Assembly (NCBI RefSeq): GCF_027270315.1
Contig: NZ_CP114413.1
Location: 6,758,001-6,822,000, forward strand
DNA length: 64,000 nucleotides
Direction of reading: 5' to 3'
Source of the DNA: Streptomyces cinnabarinus
Lineage (GTDB): Bacteria; Actinomycetota; Actinomycetes; Streptomycetales; Streptomycetaceae
The position numbers were made by a program, and so were the translations under genes. The notes beneath the pieces are model-generated. The model saw nothing but the letters and a program-made list of their open reading frames with translations. It had not been told where the DNA came from and ran no database searches. Below, one piece after another: positions 60,513 to 64,000 of this stretch; position 1 is the stretch's first letter; each line of letters starts with the position of its first letter.

Positions 60513-61529
60513 GTGAACGGCGACTGGCTCATACGCGGCCGAGACGGCCGCCTCAGCGTCTACTGGCACACCCAGGACGCCGTCCTGTGCCGTGCGGAGC
60601 GCGTCCCCGGCGGCAACTGGGACGCTCCCCGCCGGGTGGGCGGCGACCAGAAGGTGCAGCCGGGCTTCGCGCTGGGCCAGGGCCCCGACGGCTACGGCCA
60701 CCTCATCGCCTGGCGCCCCACCCGTTCGGGCGAGTCGGGGCTCGTGCACTCCACCCACTTCCGCCCCCTGCTCGCCGCCCTGGACTGGCAGTCCATCGGC
60801 CACCCCAACAAGACCGGCGAGCGCACCGGCACCCCCGCCGTCGCCGTCGACGCGGAGGGCCGCGCCCACCTCTTCGTACGCAATCGCGGCAAGGGCGTGC
60901 ACACCATCAACCAGAAGGAACGCGGCGGCTGGAACACCTGGCACGACCTGAAGGGCTCCAAGGTGGGCGAGGAACTCGTCGCCGTCACCGCCGAGTCGGG
61001 CCTGGTCGAGGTGTACGCCACCAGCCCCGAGGGCGTCCTGCGCTGGCTCCAGCAGGAGCCCGGCGCCCGCCCGCTCGCCGCCGACCCGCTGGCCGCACGG
61101 ATCGAGCCCGGGACGCTCGGCGCGCTGCCGACCTCGAAGGAGCACACCACCCTCTTCTTCAGCGATCCCGAGGGCATGCTGCACGCCTGGCGCCCGGACG
61201 GCGACCCGGTCCCGCTGCTCGCCGCCGCGGGCTCGGGACCGGTCTCCGCCGTCCGCTGCGACCTGAACGGCCACGACTGCACGCTGCTCGCCCAGCGCTC
61301 CTCCTCGGGGCGGGTGGCGTTCGCCGCGTACCCGACGGAGCAGGAGTCGGCGGGCCTGTGGTGGACGGAGTCAGGACCCGCCCTGCCCGCGGGCACCCGG
61401 GTCGCCGTGGCGGAGGATGCCGAGGGCCGGGTGGTGGCGGCGAGCCTGACCCCGGACGGCGTGCTGCGCGTGGCCCGGCAGAAGGACGAGCCGGGGCTGG
61501 CGCTCGCCGCCTGGCAGGAGCACCGCTAG
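60513..61529 (+). CDS. Hypothetical beta-propeller (PLL-like) protein
   Basis: A 338-residue protein without signal peptide or membrane segments. It is rich in short W/Y/H-containing strand repeats (L-S-V-Y-W-H-T-Q-D, T-P-A-V-A-V-D-A-E-G-R-A-H-L-F-V-R-N, G-W-N-T-W-H-D-L-K-G-S) like fucose-lectin-type propellers (PLL family). A cytosolic sugar-binding or scaffolding role is possible but unproven. GTG start. Ends at a bidirectional terminator. Confidence 0.6.
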   Translation: MNGDWLIRGRDGRLSVYWHTQDAVLCRAERVPGGNWDAPRRVGGDQKVQPGFALGQGPDGYGHLIAWRPTRSGESGLVHSTHFRPLLAALDWQSIGHPNKTGERTGTPAVAVDAEGRAHLFVRNRGKGVHTINQKERGGWNTWHDLKGSKVGEELVAVTAESGLVEVYATSPEGVLRWLQQEPGARPLAADPLAARIEPGTLGALPTSKEHTTLFFSDPEGMLHAWRPDGDPVPLLAAAGSGPVSAVRCDLNGHDCTLLAQRSSSGRVAFAAYPTEQESAGLWWTESGPALPAGTRVAVAEDAEGRVVAASLTPDGVLRVARQKDEPGLALAAWQEHR

Positions 61530-61538
61530 ACACGACGA

Positions 61539-61568
61539 TGCCCCGCACACCAAGTGGCGTGCGGGGCA
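61539..61568. terminator. Bidirectional terminator
   Basis: TGCCCCGCAC (61539-61548) is exactly complementary to 61559-61568, between the propeller-like gene and the convergent fadB. Confidence 0.75.
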
Positions 61569-61580
61569 CCGAAGTCGTTG

Positions 61581-63710
61581 CTAGGCGGGAATCGAGGCGA
61601 GGCCCGGCGCCAGGAACTTCTTGCCGTTCACGCGCTCCGAGACACCCTCACGGTCCAGGTACGGCGTGATGCCGCCCAGGTGGAAGGGCCAGCCGGCGCC
61701 CGTGATCAGGCACAGGTCGATGTCCTGGGCCTCGGCGACGACGCCCTCGTCGAGCATGAGCCCGATCTCCTGCGCCACCGCGTCGAGGACCCGGTCCCGC
61801 ACCTGCTCCTCGGTCAGGACGACATCGCCCTGCTTGAGGAGCGCGGCGACCTCGGGGTCCAGCTCCGGCTTGCCGGAGTCGTAGACGTAGAAGCCGCGCT
61901 TGCCGGCCTTGACGACGGCGGCGAGGTTCGGGGAGACCGTGAAGCGGTCCGGGAAGGCCCGGTTGAGGGTCTCCGAGACGTGCAGGCCGATCGCCGGACC
62001 GACCAGCTCCAGGAGCACCAGCGGCGACATCGGCAGACCCAGCGGCTCGACCGCCTTCTCGGCGACCTCGACCGACGTGCCCTCGTCGATGACGTTCTGG
62101 ATCTCGCCCATGAAGCGGGTGAGGATGCGGTTCACCACGAACGCCGGGGCGTCCTTGGTGAGGACCGCGGTCTTCTTCAGCTTCTTGGCGACGGCGAAGG
62201 CCGTGGCCAGCGAGGCGTCGTCGGTCTGCTCGCCGCGCACGATCTCCAGCAGCGGCAGCACCGCGACCGGGTTGAAGAAGTGGAAGCCCACGACCCGCTC
62301 GGGGTTCTTCAGCTTCGACGCCATCTCGCTGACGGACAGCGAGGAGGTGTTGGTGGCGAGGATCGCGTGCGCCGGGGCGACCGCCTCGACCTCCGCGAAC
62401 ACCTGCTGCTTGACACCGATCTCCTCGAACACGGCCTCGATGATGAAGTCCGCGTCCGCGAAGCCCTCGGCCTTGTCCAGCACACCGGTGACCAGGGCCT
62501 TGAGGCGGTTGGCCTTGTCCTGGTTGATACGGCCCTTGCCGAGCAGCTTCTCGATCTCGGCGTGGACGTAGCCCACACCCTTGTCGACGCGCTCCTGGTC
62601 GATGTCGGTCAGCACGACCGGCACCTCGAGGCGGCGCAGGAAGAGCAGCGCGAGCTGGGAGGCCATCAGACCGGCGCCGACGACACCGACCTTGGTGACC
62701 GGGCGGGCCAGGTTCTTGTCCGGGGCGCCCGCGGGGCGCTTGCCGCGCTTCTGCACCAGGTTGAAGGCGTAGATGCCGGCACGCAGTTCGCCACCCATGA
62801 TCAGGTCGGCGAGCGCCACGTCCTCGGCGTCGAAGCCCTTCTGCAGGTCGCCGTCCTTGGACGCCGCGATAATGTCCAGGGCGCGGTAGGCGGCCGGGGC
62901 GGCGCCGTGCACCTTGGAGTCCGCGATGAAGCGGCCCTTGGCGACGGCCTGGTCCCAGGCCTCACCGCGGTCGATCGCCGGGCGCTCGACGACGACATCG
63001 CCCTTGAGGACGTTCGCCGTCCAGATCAGCGACTGCTCCAGGAAGTCCGCGCCCTCGAAGAGCGCGTCAGCGATGCCGAGGTCGAAGACCTGCTTGCCCT
63101 TGAGCTGCTTGTTCTGGTTGAGGCTGTTCTCGATGATCACCGAGACGGCCTTCTCCGCGCCGATCAGGTTCGGCAGGATCGTGCAGCCGCCCCAGCCCGG
63201 GACGAGGCCCAGGAAGACCTCGGGCAGCGAGAAGGCGGGCAGCGCCTTCGACACGGTGCGGTAGGTGCAGTGCAGACCGACCTCGACACCGCCGCCCATG
63301 GCCGCGCCGTTGTAGTAGGCGAAGGTCGGCACGGCGAGGCCGGCGAGGCGCTTGAAGACCTCGTGGCCGCCCTTGCCGATGGCGAGCGCGTGCTCGTGCT
63401 CCTTCAGCAGCTCGACGCCCTTGAGGTCGGCGCCGACGGCGAAGATGAACGGCTTGCCGGTGATGCCGATACCGACGATCGAGCCGTCCGCGGCCTCCTT
63501 CTCGACCTGGTCGATGGCGAGGTTGAGGTTCGCCAGGGACTGCGGTCCGAAGGTGGTCGGCTTGGTGTGGTCGAAGCCGTTGTCCAGCGTGACGAGCGCG
63601 AAGCGCCCGGCGCCGAACGGCAGGTCGAGGTGGCGTACGTGCGCGGACGTCACGACCTCGTCGGGGAACAGCTCGGCCGCACCCTTCAAAAGCTCAGCGG
63701 TGGTGCTCAC
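61581..63710 (-). CDS. fadB: Bifunctional enoyl-CoA hydratase / 3-hydroxyacyl-CoA dehydrogenase (FadB type)
   Basis: A 709-residue multifunctional beta-oxidation protein. The N-terminal crotonase domain has G-I-G-I-T-G-K-P-F-I-F-A-V-G-A-D-L-K and L-G-L-V-P-G-W-G-G-C. The NAD Rossmann motif V-G-V-V-G-A-G-L-M-A-S-Q near residue 330 and the dehydrogenase signature V-G-F-H-F-F-N-P-V-A-V-L-P-L follow. GTG 63710 overlaps the thiolase stop, giving the usual fadA-fadB operon order. Confidence 0.93.
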   Translation of the reverse strand: MSTTAELLKGAAELFPDEVVTSAHVRHLDLPFGAGRFALVTLDNGFDHTKPTTFGPQSLANLNLAIDQVEKEAADGSIVGIGITGKPFIFAVGADLKGVELLKEHEHALAIGKGGHEVFKRLAGLAVPTFAYYNGAAMGGGVEVGLHCTYRTVSKALPAFSLPEVFLGLVPGWGGCTILPNLIGAEKAVSVIIENSLNQNKQLKGKQVFDLGIADALFEGADFLEQSLIWTANVLKGDVVVERPAIDRGEAWDQAVAKGRFIADSKVHGAAPAAYRALDIIAASKDGDLQKGFDAEDVALADLIMGGELRAGIYAFNLVQKRGKRPAGAPDKNLARPVTKVGVVGAGLMASQLALLFLRRLEVPVVLTDIDQERVDKGVGYVHAEIEKLLGKGRINQDKANRLKALVTGVLDKAEGFADADFIIEAVFEEIGVKQQVFAEVEAVAPAHAILATNTSSLSVSEMASKLKNPERVVGFHFFNPVAVLPLLEIVRGEQTDDASLATAFAVAKKLKKTAVLTKDAPAFVVNRILTRFMGEIQNVIDEGTSVEVAEKAVEPLGLPMSPLVLLELVGPAIGLHVSETLNRAFPDRFTVSPNLAAVVKAGKRGFYVYDSGKPELDPEVAALLKQGDVVLTEEQVRDRVLDAVAQEIGLMLDEGVVAEAQDIDLCLITGAGWPFHLGGITPYLDREGVSERVNGKKFLAPGLASIPA

Positions 63711-64000
63711 TTGTCCCCCTCGAAGTGCGGGTTCTCCCAGATGACTGTCGCGCCCATGCCGAAGCCGACGCACATGGTGGTCAGGCCGTAGCGGACGTTC
63801 GGCTGCTCCTCGAACTGCCGGGCCAGCTGCGTCATCAGACGCACGCCCGACGAGGCCAGCGGGTGGCCGAAGGCGATGGCGCCGCCGTACTGGTTGACGC
63901 GCGCGTCGTCGTCGGCGATGCCGTAGTGCTCCAGGAACGCGAGCACCTGGACGGCGAAGGCCTCGTTGATCTCGAACAGGCCGATGTCGTCGATGGTCAG
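63707..64000 (-). CDS. fadA: Acetyl-CoA acetyltransferase (FadA thiolase), 3' end only
   Basis: 98 codons visible; the start lies beyond the window's right edge. Diagnostic thiolase C-terminal motifs are N-E-A-F-A-V-Q, G-G-A-I-A-F-G-H-P-L-A-S-S-G (active His) and C-V-G-F-G-M-G (active Cys). Its stop overlaps the fadB GTG. Together they catalyse the last steps of fatty acid beta-oxidation. Confidence 0.93.
   Translation of the reverse strand: MTIDDIGLFEINEAFAVQVLAFLEHYGIADDDARVNQYGGAIAFGHPLASSGVRLMTQLARQFEEQPNVRYGLTTMCVGFGMGATVIWENPHFEGDK

Overview
The window is actinobacterial chromosome, almost certainly Streptomyces. Evidence: very high GC with strong third-position GC bias; GTG starts and 4-bp ATGA/GTGA gene overlaps; Streptomyces-typical families (DUF5999, DUF6153, DUF6299, RsbW-like ATPases, Ngc and Xyl sugar transporters, Rok7B7); and candidate CebR, DasR, Nur and Rok7B7 operators. 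From memory, the backbone order (arcA/argF, murA-like, acnA, ngcEFG, rok7B7, xylFGH, dxs, permease, fadB/fadA) follows S. coelicolor SCO5975 to SCO6027, with accessory blocks inserted. I see no rRNA, tRNA, CRISPR array or transposase gene.

Layout. 1-3 kb: the 3' end of a Pnkp RNA-repair gene, then a minus-strand SPFH / NAD-kinase-like pair. 3-5.5 kb: arginine deiminase and ornithine carbamoyltransferase. 6.2-16.4 kb: a CoA-ester aromatic catabolism cluster (enoyl-CoA hydratase, fused flavin monooxygenase/OYE reductase, PaaX regulator, aryl-CoA ligase, acyl-CoA dehydrogenase, RidA-like protein). It is split by a 176-bp terminal-inverted-repeat element and a cysCDN sulfate-activation operon. 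16.4-19.3 kb: small secreted and membrane proteins and a superoxide dismutase with two Nur-like boxes. 19.3-24.6 kb: an HTH-MurA fusion, an unknown gene and aconitase; the MurA-like and aconitase genes carry related TATCTC-N6-GAGAT palindromes, and aconitase also has an iron-box-like site.

25.3-31.6 kb: an orphan sensor kinase, an MFS/GntR pair, a Uma2 protein, a cellulose-type LPMO behind a CebR-like box and a hypothetical protein. 32-46.2 kb: a polysaccharide-degradation region with two secreted GH92 enzymes sharing a GACAACGTTGTC operator, a GH67 alpha-glucuronidase broken by two frameshifts, and a scar joining a 3'-truncated GH92 gene, an antisense acetyl-xylan-esterase fragment and a 5'-truncated GH42 gene. 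Between the two GH92 genes lies a three-gene minus-strand operon encoding a MoxR ATPase, a metallopeptidase/vWA protein and an unknown protein. This operon is the best candidate for an uncharacterised system.

46.5-64 kb: ngcEFG (amino-sugar uptake), rok7B7, xylFGH, dxs, an APC permease, a GT39/83-like membrane enzyme, a NYN-domain protein, a propeller-like protein and fadB/fadA (the latter running off the end). The 30-55 kb half reads as a polymer-to-sugar programme: secreted depolymerases (LPMO, GH92, decayed xylan enzymes), importers (Ngc, Xyl) and their regulators (CebR, DasR, Rok7B7 and an unidentified LacI-type factor).
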